The translations under genes and the position numbers were made by a program. This document shows, one piece after another, positions 1 through 9,513 of a DNA stretch of 64,000 nt. This stretch comes from Thermopolyspora flexuosa (GTDB lineage: Bacteria > Actinomycetota > Actinomycetes > Streptosporangiales > Streptosporangiaceae), in NCBI RefSeq assembly GCF_006716785.1, contig NZ_VFPQ01000001.1, positions 3,534,001-3,598,000 of the forward strand. Direction: 5' to 3'. The notes beneath the pieces were generated by a model. It was not told the origin of the DNA, did not search any database, and saw nothing but the letters and a program-made list of their open reading frames with translations. Within the stretch, counting starts at the first letter, position 1. Each line of letters starts with the position of its first letter.

Positions 1-1
1 G

Positions 2-1504
2 ATCACGGGCGCGGTGATCCTCGACTACTGGGGCGTGGTGAAGGCCGACATCGGGGTGCGCGACGGGCGGATCGTCGCGATCGGCAAGGCCGGCAACCCG
101 GACACCATGGACGGGGTGCACCCGGACCTGGTGATCGGGCCGTCCACCGAGGTGATCGCCGGGAACGGCAAGATCGTCACCGCCGGGGCGATCGACTCGC
201 ACGTGCACCTCATCTGCCCGCAGATCGTGGACGAGGCGCTCGCCGCCGGGGTCACCACGCTGATCGGCGGCGGCACCGGCCCGGCCGAGGGCACCAAGGC
301 GACCACGGTCACCGGCGGCTGGTACCTGCCGCGCATGCTCGAGGCGATGGACGGCATGCCGGTCAACGTCGCCCTGCTCGGCAAGGGCAACACGGTGAAC
401 GAACAGGCCCTGTTCGAGCAGCTGCGGCTCGGCGCGAGCGGCTTCAAGCTGCACGAGGACTGGGGCACCACGCCCGCCGCGATCGACGCCTGCCTGCGGG
501 TGGCGGACGCGGCCGGGGTGCAGGTGGCGATCCACACCGACACGCTCAACGAGGCCGGGTTCGTGGAGTCCACGCTCGCCGCGATCGGCGACCGGGTGAT
601 CCACGCCTACCACACCGAGGGGGCGGGCGGCGGGCACGCGCCCGACATCATCACCATGGCCGGGTACGCCAACGTGCTGCCGTCGTCCACCAACCCGACC
701 CGGCCGTACACGGTGAACACCCTCCACGAGCACCTCGACATGCTCATGGTGTGCCACCACCTCAACCCGGCGGTGCCCGAGGACCTGGCGTTCGCCGAGT
801 CGCGCATCCGGCCGACCACGATGGCCGCCGAGGACGTGCTGCACGACATCGGCGCGATCTCGATGATCGGCTCGGACTCGCAGGCGATGGGCCGGGTCGG
901 GGAGACGATCATCCGGACCTGGCAGACCGCGCACGTGATGAAGCACCGGCGGGGCGCGCTCGGCTGCGCGGGCGGCAACCCGGCCGACAACTTCCGCGCC
1001 CAGCGGTACGTCGCGAAGTACACGATCTGCCCGGCGATCGCGCACGGGCTCGACGCGCACGTCGGCTCGGTCGAGGTGGGCAAGCTCGCCGACCTCGTGC
1101 TGTGGGACTTCGCGTTCTTCGGGGTCAAGCCGCACCTCGTGCTCAAGGGCGGCATGATCGCCTACGCCCAGATGGGCGACGCGAACGCCTCCATCCCGAG
1201 CCCGCAGCCGGTGCTCCCCCGCCCGATGTTCGGCGCGGCGCCCGCGGCCGCCGCCGCGACGTCGGTGCACTTCGTCGCGCCGCAGGCGATCGAGGCGGGC
1301 CTCGCCGACCGGCTCGCGGTACGGCGGCGGCTGGTGCCGGTCGCGGACGTGCGGGGCCGGGGCAAGGAGTCGATGCCGCACAACGACGCGCTGCCGGAGA
1401 TCACCGTGGATCCGGACACGTTCGAGGTGCGGATCGACGGCGAGGTCGTCGAGCCCGAGCCCGTCGAGCGGCTGCCCATGGCCCAGCGCTACTTCCTGTT
1501 CTGA
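2..1504 (+). CDS. ureC: Urease subunit alpha (partial, 5' end outside window)
   Basis: Catalytic subunit of the cytoplasmic dinickel urease, which hydrolyses urea to ammonia and carbamate. The frame is open to the window edge; about 70 N-terminal residues are missing compared with the usual ~570. The active-site set is complete: SHVHLICPQ (two nickel His, about nt 195-225), GFKLHEDWG (the Lys that is carbamylated in the family), [12 protein letters not shown] (nickel and substrate His), VCHHL (mobile-flap Cys/His) and SDSQAMGR (nickel Asp). The C-terminus ends normally in RYFLF. ureF follows after 9 bases, so this is the 3' part of a ureABCFGD-type operon; ureA and ureB must lie upstream of the window. 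No ureE is present between ureC and ureF, as is common in actinomycetes. Confidence 0.98.
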   Translation: MTGAVILDYWGVVKADIGVRDGRIVAIGKAGNPDTMDGVHPDLVIGPSTEVIAGNGKIVTAGAIDSHVHLICPQIVDEALAAGVTTLIGGGTGPAEGTKATTVTGGWYLPRMLEAMDGMPVNVALLGKGNTVNEQALFEQLRLGASGFKLHEDWGTTPAAIDACLRVADAAGVQVAIHTDTLNEAGFVESTLAAIGDRVIHAYHTEGAGGGHAPDIITMAGYANVLPSSTNPTRPYTVNTLHEHLDMLMVCHHLNPAVPEDLAFAESRIRPTTMAAEDVLHDIGAISMIGSDSQAMGRVGETIIRTWQTAHVMKHRRGALGCAGGNPADNFRAQRYVAKYTICPAIAHGLDAHVGSVEVGKLADLVLWDFAFFGVKPHLVLKGGMIAYAQMGDANASIPSPQPVLPRPMFGAAPAAAAATSVHFVAPQAIEAGLADRLAVRRRLVPVADVRGRGKESMPHNDALPEITVDPDTFEVRIDGEVVEPEPVERLPMAQRYFLF

Positions 1505-1513
1505 CGGGCCGCC

Positions 1514-2497
1514 ATGGGCACGTTGCGATCCGCGGCCGAGGCGCTCACGGGGACGGGCGTGATGGGCGCCTCGGCCGCGCTTCTCCTCATCGCCGACTCC
1601 CGGCTCCCCGCGGGCGGGCACGCCCACTCGGGCGGGGCCGAGGAGGCGGTGCACGCCGGGGCGATCGCCGGCCCCGAGGATCTGGCGCGGTTCCTCCGCG
1701 GCCGGCTCGCCACGGCCGGGCTCGTCGCCGCCGCCCTCGCCGCGGCGGCCTGCCACCTGGCGCGCACGATGGCCACGCGGCCGGGCACGCCCGTGGCCCC
1801 CGCTCCCAACGGGGTCAACGGCGGGCATCCTCCGCCCACCGCCACGGACGACGACGGCGCCTCCCCGGACACCGCCTCCCTCCGGGGCGCCGCCGCCTCC
1901 GGTACGGCGGGCGAGTCCTCACGCCGCCCGCCGGAGGACCTCGCGGCCGGGCACGCGGCACGGTGGCGGGAGCTCGACGCGGAGGCCGACGCGCGCACCG
2001 CCTCGCCCGCCCAGCGGACGGCGAGCCGTACCCAGGGGAGGCTGCTGGTGCGCACCGCGCGGCGGATCTGGCCGTCGCCGGTGCTCGACGGGCTCGCCGC
2101 GGCGGTCCCGGACGGCGCGCACCACCCGATCGCGCTCGGCGCGGCGTGCGCCGCCGCCGGATGCCCGCCCGGGCAGGCCGGGCTCGTCGCGGCGTACACC
2201 TCGGTCACCGGACCGGCCACGGCGGCGGTGCGCCTGCTCGGCCTCGACCCGGTGACCGTGCACCGGATCCTCGCCGACCTCGCCCCCGAGCTCGACCGCA
2301 CGGCCGAGGCGGCGGTGGCCGCCGTGGCCGCCTGCCGTACCGCGGGCCCGGCCGGGGCCGAGGCGCCGGATCCGGACGCACCGCAGGACCGCACCGCCCG
2401 GCACGACTGGTCGGCGCTGCCGTCCTGGGGCGCCCCGGCGCTCGACCTGCTCGCCGAGGGCCATCTGCGCAGGGAGGTGCGGCTCTTTGTCTCCTGA
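1514..2497 (+). CDS. ureF: Urease accessory protein UreF
   Basis: UreF works with UreD and UreG to insert nickel into the urease active site, acting as a GTPase-modulating adaptor. The N-terminal family signature [19 protein letters not shown] is at residues 23-41 and the C-terminus keeps the helical region [34 protein letters not shown]. At 327 residues it is about 100 longer than usual. Residues ~86-143 are a Pro/Thr/Ser/Asp-rich, probably disordered insertion, and another low-complexity stretch lies near residues 275-295. The start is uncertain: ATG 1514 gives the longest frame, while the internal ATG at 1562 starts directly before the conserved part. It lies 9 bases after ureC and 77 bases before ureG. 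Confidence 0.93.
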   Translation: MGTLRSAAEALTGTGVMGASAALLLIADSRLPAGGHAHSGGAEEAVHAGAIAGPEDLARFLRGRLATAGLVAAALAAAACHLARTMATRPGTPVAPAPNGVNGGHPPPTATDDDGASPDTASLRGAAASGTAGESSRRPPEDLAAGHAARWRELDAEADARTASPAQRTASRTQGRLLVRTARRIWPSPVLDGLAAAVPDGAHHPIALGAACAAAGCPPGQAGLVAAYTSVTGPATAAVRLLGLDPVTVHRILADLAPELDRTAEAAVAAVAACRTAGPAGAEAPDPDAPQDRTARHDWSALPSWGAPALDLLAEGHLRREVRLFVS

Positions 2498-2574
2498 CGG
2501 ACGCCGGCCCGGGCGCCGGGCCGGGCGCGTCCTGGCACACCTGCCGAAACCATCTCACGGAAGGGCGGCCACCC

Positions 2575-3312
2575 ATGGGCCTTGACCACGGCGACCACCA
2601 CGACGTTCCGGACCCCAACGGGCGGGCGCTGCGCCTCGGCATCGGCGGACCGGTCGGCAGCGGCAAGACCGCCCTCGTCGCCGCGCTGTGCCGGTCCCTC
2701 GGCGAGGTGCTGCGGCTCGGCGTGGTGACCAACGACATCTACACCACCGAGGACGCCGACTTCCTCCGCAGGGCGGGGGTGCTCGACCCCGAGCGCATCC
2801 TCGCCGTGCAGACCGGCTGCTGCCCGCACACCGCGATCCGGGACGACATCGCGGCGAACATCGACGCGGTGGAGACCCTCGAGGAGCGGTTCGGCCCGCT
2901 CGACCTGGTGATCGTGGAGAGCGGCGGCGACAACCTCACCGCCACGTTCAGCCGCGGCCTCGCCGACCGGCAGATCTTCGTGCTCGACGTCTCGGGCGGC
3001 GACAAGGTGCCCCGCAAGGGCGGGCCGGGCGTGACCAGCGCCGACCTGCTCGTGATCAACAAGACCGATCTCGCGCCGCTGGTCGGCGCGGACCTCACCG
3101 TCATGTCCCGCGACGCCAACGCGGTCCGGGACGGCAGGCCGGTGCTGTTCACCTCGCTGCGCGAGGACCCCCACGCCGGCGCCGTCGCCGAGTGGGTGAT
3201 GGGCGTGCACGCCGCCTGGGTCGCGGCGCACTCCCACCCGCACGACCATCCCCATGAGCATCCCCACGAGCATCCCCACGAGGGACGGCCGGAACCGGCG
3301 CCGCGGTCCTAG
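2575..3312 (+). CDS. ureG: Urease accessory GTPase UreG with a His-rich C-terminal tail
   Basis: SIMIBI-class GTPase that drives nickel delivery to urease. ATG 2575 is preceded by GGAAGGG around 2559. The P-loop GPVGSGKT lies at residues 25-32; [10 protein letters not shown], the nickel-binding Cys-Pro-His of GCCPHTAI, the switch ESGGDNL and the guanine motif NKTD follow in order. The protein has 245 residues. The C-terminus carries repeated His-Pro-His-Glu units (about residues 220-236) and the N-terminus a short DHGDHHD segment. Actinobacterial UreG proteins often have an N-terminal His stretch; a C-terminal one is less usual. With no ureE visible, the tail may store or buffer nickel (inference). 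ureD starts 12 bases after the stop. Confidence 0.97.
   Translation: MGLDHGDHHDVPDPNGRALRLGIGGPVGSGKTALVAALCRSLGEVLRLGVVTNDIYTTEDADFLRRAGVLDPERILAVQTGCCPHTAIRDDIAANIDAVETLEERFGPLDLVIVESGGDNLTATFSRGLADRQIFVLDVSGGDKVPRKGGPGVTSADLLVINKTDLAPLVGADLTVMSRDANAVRDGRPVLFTSLREDPHAGAVAEWVMGVHAAWVAAHSHPHDHPHEHPHEHPHEGRPEPAPRS
3247..3282 (+). repeat. Three 12-base tandem repeats encoding the His tail of UreG
   Basis: The unit CATCCCCAYGAG occurs three times in a row in frame and encodes His-Pro-His-Glu each time. The first copy has T and the other two have C at the variable position. A related degenerate unit (CACGACCATCCC) precedes it. Copy number could vary by replication slippage without breaking the frame. 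Confidence 0.9.
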
Positions 3313-3324
3313 GAGGGCGGTGCG

Positions 3325-4179
3325 ATGTCCCCGAGCGGCACCGCCACCGCCACGGCACCGCCCGCCGCCGCGGTTCCCCGGCCACCGGGCCCGTCCGGCC
3401 GCGCGTCGCGGCGGGCCATGCGGGCGCGCGCGGCGATCGCCACCGCGGCCACCCCGCAGGGCGGCACCACGCTGGCCACCCTGCGCTCCGACCCGCCGCT
3501 CACGCTGCGCCGTACCGGCCCCGGCCGGGTGCACCTGGTGTCGACCGCCGCCGGGCCGCTCGGCGGCGACGTGCTGGAGCTCGACATCGAGGTGGCCGCG
3601 GGCACCACCCTCGAGCTGCACTCGGTCGCGGCCACGCTGGTGCTCCCCGGCGCGGGCGGCCCGTCCCGCATGGTCGTCACCGCGCGGGTCGGCCCCGGCG
3701 GCGTGCTCCGCTTCACCCCCGAGCCGACGATCCTCGCCGCGGGCTGCGACCACCGCCTGGAGGTACGGCTGTCGCTCGCGGCCACGGCCTCGGTGCTGTG
3801 GCGCGAGGAGATCGTGTTCGGCCGGCACGGCGAGCCGCCGGGCCGCTGCGAGACCGGGTTCGACGCCGTGGTCGACGGGGTGCCCCTGCTGCGCCAGCGG
3901 CTCGCCGTCGGCGACCCGGCCGTCGACACCAGCCCCGCGGTGTACGGCACGGCCCGCTGCGTCGGCGGCACGCTGCTCGCCGGACCGGCGTTCACGCCCC
4001 CGGAGGGCCGTCGCGGGGACGCGGCGGTGGCCGACGGGGTGGCCGTGCTCCCGCTCGCCGGGCCGGGCGTGCTCGTCTCCGCGCTGGCCGGTGACGCGGC
4101 CGAGCTGCGCCGCCGCCTGCTGTGGGGTGAGACGCTCGCCCTCGGCCGCGAGCGCGCCCGGCACGCACCGGTGCCATAG
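3325..4179 (+). CDS. ureD: Urease accessory protein UreD (UreH)
   Basis: UreD is the scaffold that binds apo-urease and recruits UreF and UreG for nickel insertion. ATG 3325 has an excellent Shine-Dalgarno AGGAGGG at 3311-3317, overlapping the end of ureG. After a ~35-residue Ala/Pro-rich leader the family core is clear: GGTTLATLRSDPPLTLRR, HLVSTAAGPLGGDVLELDIEV (the diagnostic GPLGGD segment near residue 75) and LRFTPEPTILAAGCDHR. The length of 284 residues fits actinobacterial UreD proteins. It is the last urease gene here; a 127-base gap separates it from the RidA-like gene. Confidence 0.95.
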   Translation: MSPSGTATATAPPAAAVPRPPGPSGRASRRAMRARAAIATAATPQGGTTLATLRSDPPLTLRRTGPGRVHLVSTAAGPLGGDVLELDIEVAAGTTLELHSVAATLVLPGAGGPSRMVVTARVGPGGVLRFTPEPTILAAGCDHRLEVRLSLAATASVLWREEIVFGRHGEPPGRCETGFDAVVDGVPLLRQRLAVGDPAVDTSPAVYGTARCVGGTLLAGPAFTPPEGRRGDAAVADGVAVLPLAGPGVLVSALAGDAAELRRRLLWGETLALGRERARHAPVP

Positions 4180-4306
4180 GCCGCCCTGCGGAGGATCCCT
4201 CCAGGCACCCTGTCCTCTCCGTGCCGCCACCGCCCCGGCCCGATGGGTGCCCGCACCGCTACCCTGGGCGGGCGACGTAACGCATCCGGCTGGAAGGGAC
4301 GGCACC

Positions 4307-4705
4307 ATGGCCGTGCGGCACCTCAATCCCGAGGGCCTGTACGCCCTGCCCGAGATGTTCACGCACGTGGTCTCGGTCACCGACGCCGAGCTCGTGTACG
4401 TCTCCGGGCAGGTGGCCTGGGACGCCGAGGGCGGGCTCGTCGGCGAGGGCGACCACGCGGCCCAGGCGGCCCAGGTGGCGAGGAACATCGAGACGGCCCT
4501 CGCCGCGGCCGGCGCCACCCCGGACGACGTCGTCAAGCAGACGATCTACGTCGCCGACTACTCCCCGGAGGTCGCCCCGGCCGTCTTCGCCGCGCTCAAC
4601 CACGGCCGCCGCAGGCCGCCCGCCAGCACCCTCATCCCCGTGCCCGCGCTGTACGCCCCGGGCTACCTGATCGAGGTCGAGGTGGTGGCCGCGGTGCGGC
4701 GGTGA
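4307..4705 (+). CDS. RidA/YjgF-family protein
   Basis: A 132-residue protein of the RidA/YER057c/UK114 family. Founding members deaminate reactive enamine/imine intermediates made by PLP enzymes; other subfamilies have unassigned roles. Visible family landmarks are the FTHVVSV start, YVSGQVAWDAEG, ARNIETALAAAGATPDDVVKQTIYVAD and RPPASTLIPVPALYAPGYLIEVEVVA. The substrate-anchoring Arg of true RidA is not placed exactly as in E. coli RidA (here RPPASTL), so a Rid subfamily role is possible. ATG 4307 follows GGAAGGGAC. It is co-oriented with the urease operon but 127 bases away, so linkage is uncertain. Confidence 0.9.
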   Translation: MAVRHLNPEGLYALPEMFTHVVSVTDAELVYVSGQVAWDAEGGLVGEGDHAAQAAQVARNIETALAAAGATPDDVVKQTIYVADYSPEVAPAVFAALNHGRRRPPASTLIPVPALYAPGYLIEVEVVAAVRR

Positions 4706-4811
4706 GACGCGGCCGCGACGCGGCCCGCGTGGCCCGGGGACCGTACGTCCGCCCGCCGCGCGCCGCATCGCCGGGTCCGGCCGGTACGGCCCGCGCCGCC
4801 GGGCCGTACCG

Positions 4812-5831
4812 TCAGTCGAAGAAGCCGAGGCGGCGCAGCTGCTTGGGGTCGCGCTGCCAGTCCTTGGCGACCTTCACGTGCAGGTCGAGGTAGACGCGGG
4901 TGCCGAGCAGGGCCTCGATCTGCTTGCGCGCCTTGGTCCCCACCTGCTTGAGCCGCTCGCCCTTCTGGCCGATCACGATCGCCTTCTGCGACGGGCGCTC
5001 GACGAACATGACCGCGTAGATGTCGAGCAGGTCCTCCCGGCCGGGGCGGGGGTGCATCTCGTCGACGACGACCGCGATGGAGTGGGGCAGCTCGTCGCGC
5101 ACGCCCTCGAGCGCGGCCTCGCGGATCAGCTCGCCCACGAGCACCTGCTCGGGCTCGTCGGTGAGCTCGCCGTCGAGGTAGAGCGGGGGCCCCTCGGGCA
5201 GGTGCTTGACGAGCACGTCGGTGAGCACGTCGAGCTGCTCGTTCGTCTGCGCCGAGACCGGGACGATGTCCTCGAAGTCGGCGAGCCGGGAGACGGCGAG
5301 GAGCTGCTCGGCGATCTCCTTTTTGCTCGCCAGGTCGCACTTGGTGACCACGGCGACCACCGGCGTCTCGCGGATCGCCGACACCTTCTCGGCGATGAAC
5401 CGGTCGCCCTTGCCGATGCGCTCGTTCGCGGGCACGCAGAACCCGATCACGTCGACCTCGGTGAGCGTGGACAGCACGAGGCTGTCGAGCCGCTCGCCGA
5501 GCAGGGTGCGCGGGCGGTGCAGGCCGGGGGTGTCGACGATGATGAGCTGGGAGTCGGGGCGGTGCACGATCCCCCGGATCACCCGGCGGGTGGTCTGCGG
5601 CTTCTCGGAGGTGATCGCGACCTTCGTCCCGACGAGGGCGTTCATCAGGGTGGACTTGCCCACGTTGGGGCGGCCGACGAAGCAGGCGAAGCCGGTACGG
5701 TGCGGCGCGCCCGCGCCGGGGGACCCGCCCGCGGCCCTCCCCGGGGCGCCGCCCGCAGCGCCGTGCACCGGATCCCTCGCCGAATCCTTCGCCGAGGTCC
5801 CGGCGTCCCTGGCGTCGCGTCCTGCGGTCAT
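4812..5831 (-). CDS. era: GTPase Era
   Basis: Essential Ras-like GTPase that binds the 3' end of 16S rRNA during 30S maturation. After a ~45-residue Gly/Ala/Pro-rich leader come GRPNVGKST (G1), the switch TTRR, DTPG (G3) and TKCD (G4). A C-terminal KH domain follows, with VIGQKGERLKQVGTKARKQI as its nucleic-acid-binding core. The chosen ATG at 5831 overlaps the stop of the upstream cytidine-deaminase-like gene in an ATGA tetranucleotide (5828-5831), which indicates translational coupling. An in-frame extension further upstream is Arg-rich shadow sequence of that gene. The length of 339 residues is slightly above the usual ~300 because of the leader. It is the last gene of a minus-strand cluster with corC, ybeY and phoH. 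Confidence 0.97.
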   Translation of the reverse strand: MTAGRDARDAGTSAKDSARDPVHGAAGGAPGRAAGGSPGAGAPHRTGFACFVGRPNVGKSTLMNALVGTKVAITSEKPQTTRRVIRGIVHRPDSQLIIVDTPGLHRPRTLLGERLDSLVLSTLTEVDVIGFCVPANERIGKGDRFIAEKVSAIRETPVVAVVTKCDLASKKEIAEQLLAVSRLADFEDIVPVSAQTNEQLDVLTDVLVKHLPEGPPLYLDGELTDEPEQVLVGELIREAALEGVRDELPHSIAVVVDEMHPRPGREDLLDIYAVMFVERPSQKAIVIGQKGERLKQVGTKARKQIEALLGTRVYLDLHVKVAKDWQRDPKQLRRLGFFD

Positions 5832-6166
5832 ACGTGGCGCCCCTTGACGGTGCCGTCGGGAGCGGCGAGGAACAGGGCCCCGGCCGACATGTCGCGCACC
5901 GCGCGGAGGTCGGCCTCGGAGGGCGCGTCGGCCTCGGTGACGAGCGCGGCGGCCTCGAGCGACCGGGCGCCGCTGCACGCCGCCATCACCACGGCGGCCT
6001 GCACCGCGGTCAGGGTCAGCGACGGAAGGTTCACCTCGGATGCGGTGTAGGTACGGCCGATCTCGTCGCGGACCGCCGCGCCCTCGGCGGTGCCGTTGCG
6101 GGCCCGGGTGGCGCGGGCGAGCACGACGAGCTTGTTGTCCTCGGGATCCAGTGTCGCTTCAGTCAC
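5828..6166 (-). CDS. Cytidine-deaminase-like protein lacking zinc and catalytic residues
   Basis: A 112-residue protein whose middle aligns by eye with the cytidine deaminase core: GRTYTASEVNLPSLTLTAVQAAV matches the family pattern G-R-x-Y-T-G-x-N-V-E-N-A-S-x-x-L-T-V-C-A-E-x-x-A. The zinc Cys and catalytic Glu of C-A-E are replaced by T-A-V. The P-C-x-x-C motif is replaced by a segment without Cys (APSEADLRAV). It therefore cannot be a zinc-dependent deaminase. The gene is translationally coupled to era and sits where many actinobacteria keep a similar small gene, so it is probably a conserved pseudoenzyme and not debris. Its function is unknown. Confidence 0.8.
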   Translation of the reverse strand: MTEATLDPEDNKLVVLARATRARNGTAEGAAVRDEIGRTYTASEVNLPSLTLTAVQAAVVMAACSGARSLEAAALVTEADAPSEADLRAVRDMSAGALFLAAPDGTVKGRHV

Positions 6167-6494
6167 GCGTCAAGCCTATAGAGAACTCGGCGACGGCCGA
6201 TCCACCGCCCGGGTACGCCGTCCCCGGCCGGCCGTACCGGGACCACCGAACCGCAAGGCCGCCGGGAAACGCCGTAAGGGTGTTCCCACCCGCTCGCGCG
6301 GGCGGGAACACCCTTGGTATCCCCCGTTTGCAACCGGTGCGCCGGCAGCCCCCGTCCGGCGCTCCGGTCCCACCCCTCACGGCGCTCACCCCTTCCGTGA
6401 GCGCCTGGGATAAGACTGGCCGAACCCGCTTGCAGATCACTTAAAGAACGGTTGCGGCATCCCGCGCAAATGCCGACAAAGAGGAAACCGCACG
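6167..6494. other. Intergenic stretch between corC and the cytidine-deaminase-like gene
   Basis: 328 bases without a convincing gene; short frames on both strands have no family resemblance. It contains one strong hairpin (see 6276-6315) and probably the promoter of the downstream deaminase-like/era pair. Nothing else was recognised. Confidence 0.6.
6276..6315. terminator. Long hairpin, probable terminator or processing site after corC
   Basis: Arms of 17 bases starting AAGGGTGTTCC and ending GGAACACCCTT pair with a single G-T mismatch around a 6-base loop CTCGCG. There is no T tract on either strand, as is usual for high-GC actinomycete terminators. It lies about 180 bases downstream of the corC stop on the minus strand. 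Confidence 0.55.
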
Positions 6495-7811
6495 TCAGGA
6501 GCCGTTCGCCGCCGCGTCGACCGGCTCGTCCTGCTCGGTGCGCACCCGGCGCACCACCACCGTGCTGATCCGGTTGCGCCGCCCCGCAAGGCTCTCCGCG
6601 GTGAGCACCAGGCCGTCGATCGTCGCCTCGGAGCCCGCGATCGGCACCCGGCCGAGCGCGTGGGCGAGCAGGCCGCCCACCGTGTCGACGTCGTCCACCT
6701 TCAGCTCGGCGCCGAACAGCTCCTCCAGCTCGTCCACCGGCAGCCGCGCGGTGACCCGGGCCGCGGTGCCCTCCTCCAGCCACTCCACCCGGGGCGCCTC
6801 CTGGTCGTACTCGTCGGCGATCTCGCCGACGATCTCCTCCAGGATGTCCTCGATCGTGACCAGCCCGGCGGTGCCGCCGTACTCGTCGATCACGATCGCC
6901 AGGTGGATCTGCCGGGCCTGCATCTCCCGCAGCAGGTCGTCGATCGGCTTGCTCTCCGGCACGTACGTGGCCGGGCGCATCAGCGTCTCGACGGTCTCGC
7001 GGCCGCCGTCCTCGCCCCGCTGGCCCGCCTCGTGCAGCCGGCGCACCACGTCCTTGAGGTAGGCGATGCCGATGACGTCGTCCTCGTTCTCGCCCACCAC
7101 CGGGATGCGGGAGAAGCCGCTGCGCAGCGCGAGCGACAGCGCCTGGTTGAGCGTCTTGCCGCGCTCGATGAACACCATGTCGGTGCGCGGCACCATCACC
7201 TCGCGCACCAGGGTGTCGCCGAGCTCGAACACCGAGTGGATCATCTGCCGCTCGCCCGGCTCGATCAGCCGCCGCTGCTCGGCGAGGTCGACCAGGTCCC
7301 GCAGCTCGGCCTCGGTGGTGAACGGGCCCTCGCGGAAGCCCTTGCCCGGGGTGAGCGCGTTGCCCAGCAGGATCAGCAGCCGGGGCAGCGGCCCGAGGAT
7401 CCGGGTGAGGCGGTAGACGATCGGGGCGCTGGCGAGCGCGATCGGCTCGGCGTGCTGCCGGCCCAGGGTGCGCGGCGACACCCCGATGATCACGTAGCTC
7501 ACCACGATCATGACCGCCGCGGCGAGCAGGTAGGCCGGGCCGGCGTCGCCGATCAGGTCGATGAAGAGCAGCGTGGCGATCACCGTCGCGACCGTCTCGC
7601 AGCTCAGCCGCAGCAGCATGAGCAGGTTGAGGTACTGGGGCGGGTCGGCCACGATCGCGCTCAGCCGTTCGGCGCCGCGCCGTCCCTCCCGGACGAACTC
7701 CGCCGCCCGCACCCGGGAGATCCGGGAGAGGGCCGTCTCCGCCCCGGCCAGCAGACCGCCGACGAAGACGAGGAGGACCGCCGACAACAGCCACCAGTTG
7801 GCGGGGTTCAC
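6495..7811 (-). CDS. Hemolysin-like CBS/CorC-domain membrane protein
   Basis: An integral membrane protein of the CNNM/CorC (HlyC) group, associated with magnesium or cobalt transport in characterised relatives. Three or four N-terminal membrane helices ([60 protein letters not shown]) form the DUF21-type domain. A tandem CBS pair follows ([13 protein letters not shown] to [23 protein letters not shown] to [15 protein letters not shown]). A C-terminal CorC/HlyC domain ends the protein. I prefer GTG 7811, whose GTGA overlaps the ybeY stop and which starts just before the first helix. ATG 7835 would overlap ybeY by 28 bases. It is part of the phoH-ybeY-corC transcription unit. Confidence 0.93.
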   Translation of the reverse strand: MNPANWWLLSAVLLVFVGGLLAGAETALSRISRVRAAEFVREGRRGAERLSAIVADPPQYLNLLMLLRLSCETVATVIATLLFIDLIGDAGPAYLLAAAVMIVVSYVIIGVSPRTLGRQHAEPIALASAPIVYRLTRILGPLPRLLILLGNALTPGKGFREGPFTTEAELRDLVDLAEQRRLIEPGERQMIHSVFELGDTLVREVMVPRTDMVFIERGKTLNQALSLALRSGFSRIPVVGENEDDVIGIAYLKDVVRRLHEAGQRGEDGGRETVETLMRPATYVPESKPIDDLLREMQARQIHLAIVIDEYGGTAGLVTIEDILEEIVGEIADEYDQEAPRVEWLEEGTAARVTARLPVDELEELFGAELKVDDVDTVGGLLAHALGRVPIAGSEATIDGLVLTAESLAGRRNRISTVVVRRVRTEQDEPVDAAANGS

Positions 7812-8290
7812 CGCTCCCGGCGCACCCCCCGCCACGATTCGAGCAGCTCGGCCTGGAGGCCGAACATCTCCGCGTGCTCCTCCGGCTCGGCGTGGTCATA
7901 GCCGAGCAGGTGGAGGATGCCGTGCGTGCACAGCAGCTCGAGCTCCTCCTGCGCGCTGTGCCCGGCCTCGGCCGCCTGCCGGGCCGCCACCTGGGGGCAC
8001 AGCACCACGTCGCCGAGGAGCGCCGGATCCGCGGGCACGTCGCCCTCCTTGCGGGCGCCGCCGCCCGGGTTGGGGCGCAGCTCGTCCATCGGGAAGGCGA
8101 GCACGTCGGTCGGCCCGCTCTCCCCCATCCACTGTTCGTTCAGCGCCGCCATGGCCGGCTCGTCCACGATGAGGATGGACAGCTCGGCCAGCGGGTGGAT
8201 GCCCATCTCCTCGAGCACGTGCCCCGCGAGCGCCACGAGCGCGGACTCGTCGATCTCGACGCCGGACTCGTTGGCCACCTCGATGCTCAT
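7808..8290 (-). CDS. ybeY: Endoribonuclease YbeY
   Basis: Single-strand endoribonuclease involved in 16S rRNA 3' maturation and 70S quality control. The zinc signature [11 protein letters not shown] (H-x3-H-x5-H type) lies near residues 124-134, and the substrate-channel region [10 protein letters not shown] near 60-70. At 160 residues it is normal length. The start ATG 8290 lies 7 bases after the phoH stop; the end overlaps corC by 4 bases. Confidence 0.97.
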   Translation of the reverse strand: MSIEVANESGVEIDESALVALAGHVLEEMGIHPLAELSILIVDEPAMAALNEQWMGESGPTDVLAFPMDELRPNPGGGARKEGDVPADPALLGDVVLCPQVAARQAAEAGHSAQEELELLCTHGILHLLGYDHAEPEEHAEMFGLQAELLESWRGVRRER

Positions 8291-8297
8291 GCCAGGC

Positions 8298-9365
8298 CTA
8301 TCTTCCCCGTGGGCGCTTCGCGCCCTTGATCGCGTGTGGTTCTCGTTGCCGCAGGTCGGCGTCGTACCGGTTGTACGCGTCGACGATCTCGCTCACCAGG
8401 CGGTGCCGTACCACGTCGACGCTGGTCAGCGTGGCGAAGTGGATGTCGTCGATGCCGTCGAGGATCTCCCGGACCACCTTCAGCCCGCTCTCCTGCCCCT
8501 CGGGCAGGTCGACCTGCGTGATGTCACCGGTGACGACGATCTTCGACCCGAACCCGAGCCGCGTCAGGAACATCTTCATCTGCTCGGGCGAGGTGTTCTG
8601 CGCCTCGTCGAGGATGATGAAGGCGTCGTTGAGCGTACGGCCCCGCATGTAGGCGAGCGGCGCGACCTCGATCGTGCCCGCGGCCATGAGCTTCGGGATC
8701 GTCTCGGGATCGAGCATGTCGTGCAGCGCGTCGTACAGCGGGCGCAGGTACGGGTCGATCTTCTCGTAGAGCGTGCCGGGCAGGAAGCCCAGCCGCTCCC
8801 CCGCCTCCACCGCCGGCCGCGTGAGGATGATCCGGGTGACCTCCTTGGCCTGCAGCGCGCGGACCGCCTTCGCCATCGCGAGGTAGGTCTTGCCGGTGCC
8901 GGCCGGGCCGATGCCGAACACGATCGTGTGCTTGTCGATCGCGTCGACGTAGCGCTTCTGGTTGACCGTCTTCGGCCGGATGGTACGGCCCCGGGCCGAC
9001 AGGATGTCGAGCGAGAGCACCTCGGCGGGCCGCTCGCCGCTCATCCGCAGCATCGTGATCACCCTCTCCACGGAGTCGGGTGTGAGCTGGGCACCGGTGC
9101 GCAGCAGCTCGACGAGTTCCTCGAACAGGCGCACGACGGCGCCGCTCTCCTCCGGAGAGCCGGTGATGGTGATCTCGTTGCCGCGAACGTGGATGTCGGC
9201 TCGGTACGCCTTCTCGATGACGCGCAGGATCTCGTCCCGCGAGCCGAGCAGCCCCACCATGGACTGCTCATCCGGGATGACCACCTTGGCCTGGGTCCGG
9301 GTCGGGCCCTTGGTACGCGGCGGCGCGGGGTTGCGTTCGCGGTTGGATTCGGAGTGTTCGGACAT
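8298..9365 (-). CDS. phoH: PhoH-family ATPase
   Basis: A cytoplasmic P-loop ATPase of the PhoH family, predicted helicase-like and usually linked to YbeY in RNA metabolism. Walker A GPAGTGKT and Walker [10 protein letters not shown] are intact. The preceding region [25 protein letters not shown] is the N-terminal KH-like segment seen in PhoH proteins. I chose ATG 9365 (355 residues, MSEHSESN); an in-frame GTG at 9407 would add 14 residues and neither has a strong Shine-Dalgarno. It is the first gene of the phoH-ybeY-corC unit. Confidence 0.95.
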   Translation of the reverse strand: MSEHSESNRERNPAPPRTKGPTRTQAKVVIPDEQSMVGLLGSRDEILRVIEKAYRADIHVRGNEITITGSPEESGAVVRLFEELVELLRTGAQLTPDSVERVITMLRMSGERPAEVLSLDILSARGRTIRPKTVNQKRYVDAIDKHTIVFGIGPAGTGKTYLAMAKAVRALQAKEVTRIILTRPAVEAGERLGFLPGTLYEKIDPYLRPLYDALHDMLDPETIPKLMAAGTIEVAPLAYMRGRTLNDAFIILDEAQNTSPEQMKMFLTRLGFGSKIVVTGDITQVDLPEGQESGLKVVREILDGIDDIHFATLTSVDVVRHRLVSEIVDAYNRYDADLRQREPHAIKGAKRPRGR

Positions 9366-9513
9366 GGGCGGCCTATCGGCCAGCTCGCCTCCCGGTGCGG
9401 GCCTCACTGGTTTCTACCGTCATGTTATCCACCGTCGGTTTCGTACGACAGCGCTTAACCCGCCGGTCGGCGGCCCGGCCCGCACCCTGGCCCGCACCGT
9501 TCCGGCGTGCCGG

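Noticed and set aside
1489-4536. Very long open frame on the minus strand across the urease genes, and similar long frames opposite or out of frame with other genes
   Set aside because: High GC removes stop codons in several frames. The translations are Arg/Pro/Gly/Ala-rich without domains, while the true genes show clear motifs on the other strand or frame.
4307-4705. RidA-like gene as part of urease maturation
   Set aside because: Only co-orientation supports this; the 127-base gap and the protein family argue for an independent role.
6276-6315. Hairpin resembling a type I-E CRISPR repeat
   Set aside because: Single copy, no spacers and no cas genes nearby.
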